From: Methanotorris igneus Kol 5
GTDB taxonomy: Archaea; AGJL01; Methanococci; Methanococcales; Methanococcaceae
NCBI RefSeq assembly: GCF_000214415.1
Contig: NC_015562.1
Location: 1,775,130-1,839,129 of the forward strand
Reading direction: 5' to 3'
DNA length: 64,000 nucleotides
The notes beneath the pieces were generated by a model. It ran no database searches. It saw nothing but the letters and a program-made list of their open reading frames with translations, and was not told the origin of the DNA. Every line of letters starts with the position of its first letter. Position 1 is the first letter of the stretch. A program made the translations under genes and the position numbers. Shown one piece after another: positions 39,707 to 48,560 of the stretch.

Positions 39707-40756
39707 CTATAAAATTTTCTTTATCCCATTCCAAATCAAAAAACTCTGTGGTCTTAAAGTTCCCTCAATAGGGTTTAAAAATAAGATGTTTTTCTTAACT
39801 AAAAATTCTCTAACTTTTTTATTTATTGTTATATCTTCAACTTCATAGTTTTCTTTAAATATTTTTAAAGATTCTAAAACTTTATTATAAAGTTCTTCAT
39901 TTTCCTCTTTAACATCTTCTAAGAAGTATTTTAATTTTTGTTTGGCATCTTTAAGCAGGTAATCTAAAATTTCCTCTAAGTTTTTATTCTTGAGCTCTTG
40001 AATTATATAAATTATATCAACTAACTTCCCCCCTACATGGCTATAAATTAGCTCTTTCTCTTCATTAGAGAGTTTTTTATTCAAAACCCTTTCAGATAAA
40101 AAGTCCATGAATTTAAAAGAAGTTTCTTTATCAAAATCATCGACTAAGAGGTACTTAGCTCTTCCGTTTAGTATTGCCTCGTTATAAACTTTCTCTATAA
40201 ACAGGCTATCTGAACTTAAGCAGAATACATGGCAGAGATGTTTATGCTTGGTTAAGCTTATGAAATAATTAAATAATTCATAAATTAAGAAGCCATTTAT
40301 TTTTAAATCTCCAATCTTCTGAAGTTCATCTAAAATAATTATAGGCTGCTTACCACTCTCTTTTATTTTCATTAAGATGTTTGTTATATACTTGAAGACA
40401 TTTTTAGGTCCCTTTTTGCTTAACAAAGTTTCTAACGTATTTTTTGGTGTAGGAATTCCAAAGAGTATAGGAGAGTCTTTAATTAAGTCCTTAACTAATT
40501 CAATTGGATTTTTATCCTCTTCATACTCCTCAAACAAAACCTCAATAAAATCATCATATTTAGAGATAAAAATTTCTCTCAAATCAAAGTAAAACACAAC
40601 GTATCTATCTTTATCTAATCTGTTGTTAATTATCTCATTAATTAAAGCAGTCTTTCCACTATTTATAGGACCATAAATAAAATAAATAAAATTTGGCTCA
40701 AATTCAATAATTGACAGAATTTCTTTCATTTCTTTTTCTCTATTAAAGAGATTCAT
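39707..40756 (-). CDS. Archaeal AAA ATPase (PF01637-type), paralogue
   Basis: ATG 40756 with GGAGGAG gives 349 residues, [20 protein letters not shown]; an earlier start at 40819 lacks a ribosome site. Walker [11 protein letters not shown] and Walker B IIILDELQ are clear, and [11 protein letters not shown] and the C-terminal winged-helix region match the paralogue at 25285. Differences are spread along the length, so the copies are old. It lies in the patch inserted between aIF1A and RIO1, downstream of two repeat elements. Confidence 0.85.
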   Translation of the reverse strand: MNLFNREKEMKEILSIIEFEPNFIYFIYGPINSGKTALINEIINNRLDKDRYVVFYFDLREIFISKYDDFIEVLFEEYEEDKNPIELVKDLIKDSPILFGIPTPKNTLETLLSKKGPKNVFKYITNILMKIKESGKQPIIILDELQKIGDLKINGFLIYELFNYFISLTKHKHLCHVFCLSSDSLFIEKVYNEAILNGRAKYLLVDDFDKETSFKFMDFLSERVLNKKLSNEEKELIYSHVGGKLVDIIYIIQELKNKNLEEILDYLLKDAKQKLKYFLEDVKEENEELYNKVLESLKIFKENYEVEDITINKKVREFLVKKNILFLNPIEGTLRPQSFLIWNGIKKIL

Positions 40757-40900
40757 TGTTTCTCCTCCAACTAAATTGAGCAAATTCTTTTTTGTTGTAG
40801 GTGTAGATATCATCAACATGCATCCCTGCTATGGGTAAATTGTCATAATAATTTGGATTTTTACATCAAAAACTATTGGGATTGTCCATGGTATGTCATT

Positions 40901-41016
40901 ATAGTTGTTTGCCTTACTTCTTAACCTTTATTTGGAATTTTATGGTTGATTTATCGTTCTTTTAAAAAATAAATGGCAAAACAAAGTTTTGCCGTATAAA
41001 ATTGGCAAACAACTAT
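40901..41016. repeat. TIR family B element with one hairpin module
   Basis: ATAGTTGTTTGCC and GGCAAACAACTAT bound a 116 bp element. It holds the module GGCAAAAC-AAA-GTTTTGCC followed by GTATA. Compared with the copies at 15541 and 50116, which lack it, the module looks like a clean insertion after a TTTAAAAAA run. Confidence 0.82.
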
Positions 41017-41156
41017 ACTTAACTTCAATCTAAACAGATTGGAAATCCTCATTATTTAAAAATCCTTCAAAAGGTGAATATATCCAAAAGCAATATTTTT
41101 TGACTCATCTACATATCCTGACTGGTGATTAGTTCTGAGAACCACTTCCACCTATT

Positions 41157-41453
41157 ATAGTCGTGTGCGAAATAGTTGAATAACGTAGTTATTCAACTTC
41201 CCTGCAACCAAAGGTTGCAGTGGATTTTTAAACTATACATAACATTAATGAATTTTTAAAAATATACGGCAAAACCTTTTAGGTTTTGCCAAAAGAGGCA
41301 CTGCCGAGCGTAGCGAGGCAGTGCATCCGATTTGGATGAAACCTTTTTTAAAGGTTTCTTTCCAAATTATACGGTAAAACCCTTAGGTTTTGCCAAAAGA
41401 CATACGGCAAAACTTTCAGTTTTGCCAAAAACCCTTCTAACGCATACGACTAT
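41157..41453. repeat. TIR family A element: chain of seven different hairpins
   Basis: Ends are ATAGTCGTGTGCG and CGCATACGACTAT. In order the interior holds: GTTGAATAAC-GTA-GTTATTCAAC; CTGCAACC-AAA-GGTTGCAG; GGCAAAACC/GGTTTTGCC; GCACTGCC/GGCAGTGC around GAGCGTAGCGA (41298-41324); GAAACCTTT-TTT-AAAGGTTTC (41338-41358); GGTAAAACC/GGTTTTGCC; and GGCAAAAC-TTTCA-GTTTTGCC. Almost all of its 297 bp is palindromic. No coding frame explains it. Confidence 0.8.
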
Positions 41454-41651
41454 ATTTAATATCAACGCCAGAAAATCTAAATAACTCCCCAACTTTAAAA
41501 CTAACTTCAAATAAGTACTTAGGAAGAAAACTTTTAGAAACCTTCCAGTCAAAACATGCAGATGACCCTTATATACAAAATTATTTAAAATTATTTATTT
41601 ATAAATTCAGTTATATATTTTTGAGAATCAGAATAAAAAAAGGTGGTTTCT

Positions 41652-43001
41652 ATGAAATCAGTAATTCTTGCAGGGGGTTCAGGAACTAGGCTGTTCCCAC
41701 TAAGTAGAGAATATTTTCCTAAGCAGTTTATAAAACTTAGAGGTTTTGATAAGTCTCTTTTTCAGATGACATTGGATAGAGCTTTAAACCTTACTAAACC
41801 AAAGGATATATTGATAGTTACAAATGAAAGGCATAAATTTTTGGTCATGAATGAGGTTGAAAATTACAACATCCCAGAAAATAACATTCTCTTAGAGCCT
41901 GAAGGAAAAAACACCTTGCCGGCTATATACTATGCAGTCAAAGATTTAAATGATATTGTGGCAGTGTTCCCTTCAGACCATTTAATATTGGAAGAAGATG
42001 AGTTAATTGAAACCATTAAAGAAGGACAAAAATTAACTAAAAACTACCTAATAACATTTGGTGTTAAGCCAAATAAACCACATACTGGTTATGGTTATAT
42101 AAAGCCTGGAGAAAAGTTAGAGATTGGTTACAAAGCAGATGAATTTAAAGAAAAACCCAACTTAGATTTGGCTATAGAGTATATAAAAAATGGTTATTTG
42201 TGGAACTCTGGAATGTTTTTATTTGATAGTGAGTTATTTAAAGAAGAGGTTAAAAAATATTGCCCTGAGGTTTATGAGGCGTTTAAATTAAATGATATAA
42301 AAGATATTTATGAATTAGCCCCTAATATTTCAATAGATTATGGAGTTTTAGAAAAATCCAACAAAGTAGCAGTTATTCCTCTAAATATTACTTGGAGTGA
42401 TTTAGGAAGTTTTGATGCTTTATATGATATATTTGATAAAGATGAAAATGGAAATATACTAAATGAAGACGTAAAATACATAAATTCTAAGAATAATTTT
42501 GTATACTCAAGTAGTAAAAAACTAATAACCTTATTAGATATTAATGATTTAATTGTTGTGGACACAAAAGATAGTTTGGTTATATGTAAAAGAGGCAGTA
42601 GTGAGAAAATAAAAGATCTTGTTAAAACTTTAAAAAAGGAAAATGATGAAAGAATATTATATCATAAAAAGGTCTTTAGGCCTTGGGGATATTATGAAGT
42701 CTTAGAGGAAGGGATGTTTTATAAAGTTAAGAAAATAACTGTTTATCCTAAAAAGAGATTATCTCTACAGATGCATTATCATAGGAGTGAGCATTGGATT
42801 GTTGTTAAAGGAATGGCTAAAGTTGTTATTGAAGGTAAAGAGTTCTTTGTTAGACCTGGAGAAAGTGTTTTTGTTAAAAGTGGAGAAAAACATAGGTTGG
42901 AGAATCCTGGAAAGATACCTTTGGAAGTTATAGAAATTCAAGTTGGAGAATATTTAGAGGAAGATGACATTGTTAGGTTTGATGATGATTGGAGGAGATA
43001 A
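41652..43001 (+). CDS. manC: Mannose-1-phosphate guanylyltransferase / mannose-6-phosphate isomerase
   Basis: ATG 41652 follows GGTGG and gives 449 residues. The N-terminal nucleotidyltransferase (about 1-270) starts MKSVILAGGSGTRLFPLSRE, with EPEGKNTLPAIYYA and YIKNGYLWNSGMFLF. The C-terminal cupin (about 330-449) reads RPWGYYEVLEE, LSLQMHYHRSEHWIVVKG and the metal-binding histidines. It makes GDP-mannose for glycans and can interconvert mannose-6-P and fructose-6-P. It lies in the patch between aIF1A and RIO1 with repeats on both sides. Confidence 0.92.
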   Translation: MKSVILAGGSGTRLFPLSREYFPKQFIKLRGFDKSLFQMTLDRALNLTKPKDILIVTNERHKFLVMNEVENYNIPENNILLEPEGKNTLPAIYYAVKDLNDIVAVFPSDHLILEEDELIETIKEGQKLTKNYLITFGVKPNKPHTGYGYIKPGEKLEIGYKADEFKEKPNLDLAIEYIKNGYLWNSGMFLFDSELFKEEVKKYCPEVYEAFKLNDIKDIYELAPNISIDYGVLEKSNKVAVIPLNITWSDLGSFDALYDIFDKDENGNILNEDVKYINSKNNFVYSSSKKLITLLDINDLIVVDTKDSLVICKRGSSEKIKDLVKTLKKENDERILYHKKVFRPWGYYEVLEEGMFYKVKKITVYPKKRLSLQMHYHRSEHWIVVKGMAKVVIEGKEFFVRPGESVFVKSGEKHRLENPGKIPLEVIEIQVGEYLEEDDIVRFDDDWRR

Positions 43002-43277
43002 GCTTTTTATATTATTAACTTATTTTTTATAATGATAATAGCGAATATAGTTGTTTGCGTTATAAATTAGTATAGATTAAATTAGTATTAGGATATATTC
43101 AAAGTCAAATTTTTGTTAAGATAGATTAACCTCTGTAAAATTTGATAACGCCAATATTCTAAATATTTTTGTCGAGTATATATTATCTATCATAATTTTT
43201 ATGTATTGGGATACCAATCATCTTTATATATTGAATATAAACTTGTATACTCCCATATTACTTCAATATTTCAATAT

Positions 43278-43456
43278 ATAGTCGTGTGCGAAATTAATAT
43301 ACGGCAAAACCCAAAGGGTTTTGCCATTAATTTTTAAAGTTATTTATACGTTAATGAATTTCCAAATAATTGTTATCATTCATTAAAATTTGAAATAATA
43401 CATTAAACTTAAAAATTTACCAATGGTATATTCCACATTTTAACGCACACGACTAT
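43278..43456. repeat. TIR family A element with one hairpin module
   Basis: ATAGTCGTGTGCG and CGCACACGACTAT bound 179 bp. One module GGCAAAACCC-AAA-GGGTTTTGCC sits near the left end; the rest aligns to the module-free copy at 53122. A lone family B end lies at 43047. The rest of the 43002-43595 gap is empty. Confidence 0.82.
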
Positions 43457-43595
43457 AATCCTCATCCCTTAGCATGAATAGTAGTTTATATTATCTCTGC
43501 ACTCATAATTCAGTAATATGGAAATTTTATTTATATATAAGATTATGGGTAACGTAGTTTAAGGATGAGCCTTTTATTAGGAGGATGATAAAATA

Positions 43596-44414
43596 GTGCA
43601 CGAAAAAGAATTCAATCTTGATGAAATAGATGAATTTGAATTGGATAGAGAATATCAAAAGAGAGTTATAGAAAGGGAGAGGAAATTTTTTGAAGAATTG
43701 AAAACAGAAAATGAGGTATTTGATAAAAGAACTTTAATGATCTTATTCAGCCTATTGGCAGGGAAACATATAGATGAATTTATTGGGGTTATAAGCTCTG
43801 GAAAAGAGGCTGTTGTTTTTAGTGCTAAGAAAGGAAGAAGATACAGGGCCGTTAAAATTTATAGAGTAGCTACGTGTGACTTTAAAACAATGCACAAATA
43901 TATCCAAGGGGATCCAAGATTTCATTTGAGGAAGAGTAGTAGAAGGCAGATTATACACGCATGGGTTGAAAAGGAATTTAGAAATTTAAGAAGAGCAGGG
44001 GAAGTTGTAAACGCTCCTAAGGCAATATTAAGGAGAGAAAACGTTCTTGTGATGGAATTGGTTGGGAAAAGGGGAGTTCCTGCTCCGAGGTTGAAAGATG
44101 TTGAGGTTGATTATGAAAAATTCTATGAAATAATAACTCGAGATATGAAAAAACTCTACTGTGAGGCAGAATTGGTTCATGGTGATTTATCTGAATATAA
44201 TATTCTCGTAAAAGATGATAAGCCAGTATATATTGACTTCTCTCAGAGCGTTGTAACTCAACATCCACTATCAAAGGCCTTATTAATAAGGGATGTCAAA
44301 AATATATGTAACTTTTTCAAGAGAAAAGGAGTGGATTGTGATTATAGGGAACTTTATGAATACATAACAGGAGAAAAACTACATCCTATTGATGAAGAAA
44401 TCGCACAGTTGTAA
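43596..44414 (+). CDS. rio1: RIO1-type serine protein kinase
   Basis: A GTG start at 43596 after GGAGGATGA gives 272 residues. The RIO1 motifs are GVISSGKEAVVFSAKKGRRYRAVKIYR (ATP-binding), STKSS-like STGD-free loop KSSRRQIIHAWVEKEFRNL, the catalytic ELVHGDLSEYNILV and metal-binding YIDFSQSV. RIO1 assists late small-subunit ribosome maturation. The next gene is the KH-domain protein of the same pathway. Confidence 0.94.
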   Translation: MHEKEFNLDEIDEFELDREYQKRVIERERKFFEELKTENEVFDKRTLMILFSLLAGKHIDEFIGVISSGKEAVVFSAKKGRRYRAVKIYRVATCDFKTMHKYIQGDPRFHLRKSSRRQIIHAWVEKEFRNLRRAGEVVNAPKAILRRENVLVMELVGKRGVPAPRLKDVEVDYEKFYEIITRDMKKLYCEAELVHGDLSEYNILVKDDKPVYIDFSQSVVTQHPLSKALLIRDVKNICNFFKRKGVDCDYRELYEYITGEKLHPIDEEIAQL

Positions 44415-44569
44415 TTCTTTTTGATATAATTAAATAATTAACCAAAATTTAAAGAGATATCAATTTAAATTCCAAATTAGAAATTTAAAATAAATATTCA
44501 TTTAAAACAAAAATAAAAATAAAAAATTTTATATCAATTTGGAATAAGAATTATTTCGTGGTGATGGCT

Positions 44570-45148
44570 ATGAATTTTAGCGATGTTGTTATGCATGGAA
44601 ATGTTGAGACTGTAAAGATTCCAAAGAATAGAATTGGTGTTTTAATTGGGAAAAAAGGTCAAACAAAAAAAACAATTGAAAGGGAGTTAGGTGTTGAACT
44701 CGAAATTAGCAAAGATGGTGATGTCACAATATACTCAACTGAAAAACAAAAAGATGCTCTTGCTACTTGGAAGGCAAGAGACATTGTAATGGCGATAGGA
44801 AGAGGGTTTTCTCCTGAAAATGCTTTGAAGTTACTTAGTGATGAATATGTATTGGAGATTATAGATATAACTGAATACGCAAGTTCTGAAAATGCTCTGA
44901 GAAGATTGAAGGGTAGAGTTATTGGTAGTGGCGGAAAATCAAGAAAATATATTGAAGACTTAACTGGGGCAAGGGTTTCAGTATTTGGAAAAACCGTTGC
45001 TATATTAGGAGAGTTTGAGTCCGTCCAAATTGCAAAAGAGGCAGTTGAGATGATATTAAGAGGTTCATCTCATGCTAAGATGTATAAGTTCTTAGAAAGA
45101 GAAAGACAAAAAATCAAAAGAAAGGCATTTGAATTGTGGAAAAAATAA
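44570..45148 (+). CDS. KH-domain rRNA-processing protein (Dim2/Pno1 type)
   Basis: ATG 44570 preceded by GGTGAT gives 192 residues starting MNFSDVVMHGN; upstream starts at 44558-44564 overlap the ribosome site. There are two KH domains: RIGVLIGKKGQTKKTIE (about 20-45) and GRVIGSGGKSRKYIEDLTGA (about 115-140). The archaeal Dim2 homologue helps small-subunit maturation and binds aIF2alpha. It follows RIO1 directly. Confidence 0.9.
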   Translation: MNFSDVVMHGNVETVKIPKNRIGVLIGKKGQTKKTIERELGVELEISKDGDVTIYSTEKQKDALATWKARDIVMAIGRGFSPENALKLLSDEYVLEIIDITEYASSENALRRLKGRVIGSGGKSRKYIEDLTGARVSVFGKTVAILGEFESVQIAKEAVEMILRGSSHAKMYKFLERERQKIKRKAFELWKK

Positions 45149-45218
45149 ATAAATTATGTTTTTATTGCTATTAATACGATATTAGAAATCAATTTATACA
45201 AGATTTTCAATTTTAATT

Positions 45219-45368
45219 ATAGTTGTTTGCCTTACTAATGAACGAAATCTCCATTAAATTATAGGGGATGATTAACCTTTATTTGGAATTTTTACACTTG
45301 ATTTAGCGTTCTTTTAAAAAATAAATGGCAAAACAAAGTTTTGCCGTATAAAATTGGCAAACAACTAC
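45219..45368. repeat. TIR family B element with one hairpin module
   Basis: ATAGTTGTTTGCC at the left and GGCAAACAACTAC at the right bound a 150 bp element. It is the longest family B copy, with the full interior (CTTACTAATGAACGAAATC ...) and the module GGCAAAAC-AAA-GTTTTGCC. The remainder of the 45149-45553 gap is AT-rich with no gene. Confidence 0.8.
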
Positions 45369-45553
45369 AGTTTCCCTACTATAACTCAAACGTTTTTTTA
45401 ACATTTATATTCCTACTTTTAATTGATAATATTTTTTTGATTATATTGGGTATTGACAAGTTGACTTTATTATGTGAAAACCTTTCCATTAAATTTTATA
45501 GAGAATAAAAATTATAGAAACATAACTTTATGAGAGAGTAAAGAGGTTGAAAT

Positions 45554-46279
45554 ATGGAAAGGAATAGAATTATTATTAGGTTGCTTTTGTATCCTTTTGC
45601 ATATCTAATGTGGGGAGGGTTGATGTGGTATTCCCAAATAGTGAACCCCATTGATTTAACCCATTATTTATCTTATATTCCATTTTGCAATGCAGAATTT
45701 TATGCCACGTTGCAAGGATTACCGCCACAAATCATTGAGTTTTTTAGAGTAATTTATCTATACTCATTTACATTCTGCATAGTTGGAGGGATTGGTTACT
45801 ATTTACTAATAAAGAAAAATTTTTTAAAATCTGATATAATGTTGGTTGACTTGGCATTGGGTTGGCTGTTTGCTGGGTTAATCTATACGTTTTTTGTGGT
45901 TCAGGCACCATTTGATGTTGGTGTTGCAAAGGATTTAGTTGATTTTAAATTAATGTGGATATGCACAAAGCCAACTTATGAAATCCCATCCTTACATACT
46001 GCATATTCTATTCTAATTGCTCTACATTTTAAAGAGGAAGAAGGGGACATAAAATATATCTTCTATGCATTAGCCATCTTAATCCCAATATCTACACTAA
46101 TAATGGGGCAGCATTGGATTGTTGATGTTATTACTGGCATTTTATATGGGTTCTTTTTATATAAATTCCCGAAAACTATCCACATTAAAATTCATAAGGG
46201 CATTGATTTCATCTGTGGATATATAAAGCCATGCACAAACTGTGCGCATGGTGTAGATAATGGAAAAATCAACAAGTAA
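45554..46279 (+). CDS. PAP2-family membrane phosphatase/phosphotransferase
   Basis: The 241-residue protein has about six hydrophobic segments. PAP2 motifs are present in modified form: PSLHTAYSI (motif 2) and MGQHWIVDVITGILYG (motif 3 with catalytic His and Asp). The layout, with lysine-poor motif 1, recalls inositolphosphotransferase-like PAP2 proteins such as Aur1. It probably acts on lipid phosphates in the membrane. Start ATG follows AGAGGTTG. Confidence 0.82.
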   Translation: MERNRIIIRLLLYPFAYLMWGGLMWYSQIVNPIDLTHYLSYIPFCNAEFYATLQGLPPQIIEFFRVIYLYSFTFCIVGGIGYYLLIKKNFLKSDIMLVDLALGWLFAGLIYTFFVVQAPFDVGVAKDLVDFKLMWICTKPTYEIPSLHTAYSILIALHFKEEEGDIKYIFYALAILIPISTLIMGQHWIVDVITGILYGFFLYKFPKTIHIKIHKGIDFICGYIKPCTNCAHGVDNGKINK

Positions 46280-46823
46280 AAATGAAAACAAAAAAACAAA
46301 TGCAAAAATAAACTTAAAAAATAAAAATTCGAAAATTTTGAAAATAATGGGTTCTTACACTTGTGGCATTGCATGGTATTGTAAAAAATGTGGAGGATGT
46401 TGCGATTCACCAACCGTTACAAAAAAAGACATTGTAAACATTGCTAAGTATCTTGGATTATCTTTTAATGAGGTTATTGAGAAGTATCTGAGGTATTTTG
46501 ATGGCAAAATGGGAGAAATAAAGGAAGTTAGAGGAAGATGCATATTTTTGGATAAAAGGAGATGCACCATTTATAAAGCAAGGCCTTTAATTTGCAAACT
46601 TAGGCCATTTTCCCCCCAATTTAAAAATGGAAAATTGGTTTTAACTTATGATATATGGTTTTTGAAGCATTGTAGGGGTTTCTTTATTGGGGATATGAAA
46701 ATTGATAAAAAATACTTTAAATATGCAGAAATATTGGTAAAATCCTTAGGTTTTGAAGAAGAAACTCCAAAAGAGGAATTTAATAGATTAAAGAAGAGAT
46801 TAAAAAATGCCCATGAAAACTAA
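46260..46823 (+). CDS. YkgJ-type cysteine cluster protein
   Basis: The frame begins at ATG 46260, overlapping the PAP2 gene; a second candidate start lies at 46347 (MGSYTCGIAWYC). The core is CKKCGGCCDSPTVTKKDI, then RGRCIFLDKRRCTIYKARPLICKLRPFSP, the UPF0153/YkgJ cysteine pattern that binds zinc or an Fe-S cluster. The basic 29-residue N-terminus before the second start is low-complexity and may be untranslated. Function is unknown. Confidence 0.8.
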   Translation: MEKSTSKNENKKTNAKINLKNKNSKILKIMGSYTCGIAWYCKKCGGCCDSPTVTKKDIVNIAKYLGLSFNEVIEKYLRYFDGKMGEIKEVRGRCIFLDKRRCTIYKARPLICKLRPFSPQFKNGKLVLTYDIWFLKHCRGFFIGDMKIDKKYFKYAEILVKSLGFEEETPKEEFNRLKKRLKNAHEN

Positions 46824-46834
46824 AGCTTTTATAG

Positions 46835-48457
46835 TCAAATCTCATCATATTTGACTAATTCAGAAAACTTAACTATTTCGTGGAGTGCCTTTATTTCTAT
46901 TGGTATTTCGTGCTCTTTTATCATTGCCAATGGATTCATTCCTCCAATAGTTACGACACCACACATATTTTTCTCCACACTTACACCATAGACCTCATTG
47001 TTAGGCCTTCCAATCTCTTTTATTCCATTCCAACCAAGAACTTTAACCAAATCTATCAAATCTTCCCTTGCACACATAGGAACCTCTCTAAACCCAGCAA
47101 GTATTGAGGTTTCACAATCAACTTTATTGAAAAATACTTCATGAGGGTCTAACGAAGAACCTTCATAGGAGATAATGTCAATAAACCTTTCTTTTTCTTC
47201 TCCAATCTCCAAAACTCCACCATAACATGGAATTATTGGAATTCCATAGTTAGAGAGTATCCCATCAAGTGTAGATGCACAAATAGTAGAGATTTTTATT
47301 AACCCATCTTCTTCTTTTATACCAAATCTGTCTGAAATACCAAGCCCTTTTTTGTAGGCTTCTTTTAAAATCTCTACAACGTCATCATAGTATTTCTTTT
47401 CAACATATCCTACATTAACAATAACGTTTCCATCCTCTTTGTTAATATCGTAAGTTACCTTTGCCATGTTATTAAACATTTTTGACAATACAGATTTTAT
47501 TCTAATACCACTCTTCTTTTTTTGAGGGACTATTTTTCTCTTATTAACTTTTTCCATGAAGCTTACTTTTTTGATTGTTGAAGCGGCGTTTAATTCAACA
47601 TAATAACCTTTCTCAACAAGTGCTGCTACTGGTGAAAGCCCCCCAACTAATGCAATACCAATCTCATCCTCCTCCACATTTAATCCGAGGACGTTATCTT
47701 CCCCATAACTTAAAATACAGTTTAGAGTATCCTTTTTTAATAATTTTTCAAATTTTTCTTTTGCCTCTTTTGGAATTACCCTGAAGTTTGCAGGAACATA
47801 ACCTTCTCCATTTTCAATAACTCCCCACACGTCCGTTTTTCTTTGCATGATAAATGCTTCAAGAGGGTCAACAGATGTAGATTTGTAGTTAATAACACCC
47901 TCAAACTGAACAGGTTCATAATCCTCAAACTTAACAATACCTCCATATTTTGGAATAGGCAAGATACCATGGCTTAAAAGCCAGTTATCAAAAGTGACAC
48001 TACATAATGTTTCAATTCTTGTATAATTTTTCTCCTCAACAATATTTACCTTATCTCCAACACCCAATCCAAATTCAAGGACTTTTAAGATGGTATCTTT
48101 TATTTCGTTATGGTCTCCATAGACGATTGATTTATTCACTACTGCTATACCGTTCCTATAATCAGCTAAATATAACTTTTCCATAATTTGGGAAAATATT
48201 GAACCTAATCTGTATGAAATATTTGCCTTTTCAAGTTCTTCAAGTCCTTTTTGAGTTATTACCCTTCCAACATAACCAACTTTTTTTGTTAATTTCCTCT
48301 CATCTAAAATCCTTAGGTGGTATCTTACGGCTCTCTCCCCAATATCGTAACCCCTCTTTTTTAGCTCATCCGCAATGATTTTTGCCCCTATGGGTTTATT
48401 TGCCTCTGCTAAAATACTTAGAATCTCTATAAGTTTTTTATCGACATCGTCTCCCAT
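46835..48457 (-). CDS. nrpR: Nitrogen repressor NrpR
   Basis: The 540-residue protein has an N-terminal winged helix (about 5-70: DKKLIEILSILAEANKPIGA, then ERAVRYHLRILDERKLTKKVG) and two tandem NrpR (DUF128) domains (about 80-310 and 325-540), each with a repeated DP-E-F, GGL/GGM-NP pattern. NrpR binds GGAA-N6-TTCC as a dimer and is released by 2-oxoglutarate, repressing nif and glnA in M. maripaludis. Two matching operators lie at 10537 and 16278 in this window. It is followed by a UPF0153 gene convergently and preceded by gatB. Confidence 0.95.
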   Translation of the reverse strand: MGDDVDKKLIEILSILAEANKPIGAKIIADELKKRGYDIGERAVRYHLRILDERKLTKKVGYVGRVITQKGLEELEKANISYRLGSIFSQIMEKLYLADYRNGIAVVNKSIVYGDHNEIKDTILKVLEFGLGVGDKVNIVEEKNYTRIETLCSVTFDNWLLSHGILPIPKYGGIVKFEDYEPVQFEGVINYKSTSVDPLEAFIMQRKTDVWGVIENGEGYVPANFRVIPKEAKEKFEKLLKKDTLNCILSYGEDNVLGLNVEEDEIGIALVGGLSPVAALVEKGYYVELNAASTIKKVSFMEKVNKRKIVPQKKKSGIRIKSVLSKMFNNMAKVTYDINKEDGNVIVNVGYVEKKYYDDVVEILKEAYKKGLGISDRFGIKEEDGLIKISTICASTLDGILSNYGIPIIPCYGGVLEIGEEKERFIDIISYEGSSLDPHEVFFNKVDCETSILAGFREVPMCAREDLIDLVKVLGWNGIKEIGRPNNEVYGVSVEKNMCGVVTIGGMNPLAMIKEHEIPIEIKALHEIVKFSELVKYDEI

Positions 48458-48560
48458 AATATCACCAAAATAATTATATCTTTAACAAATATTGTTACTT
48501 TTTTAGATATTTAGATATGAATTAATTATTGTATTCAAAAATTAAAAAATAAATGAATAG

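Noticed and set aside
40901-41016. Rho-independent-type terminator at the GGCAAAAC hairpin
   Set aside because: The hairpin is repeated inside defined terminal repeats and is not consistently after stop codons or followed by a U-tract.
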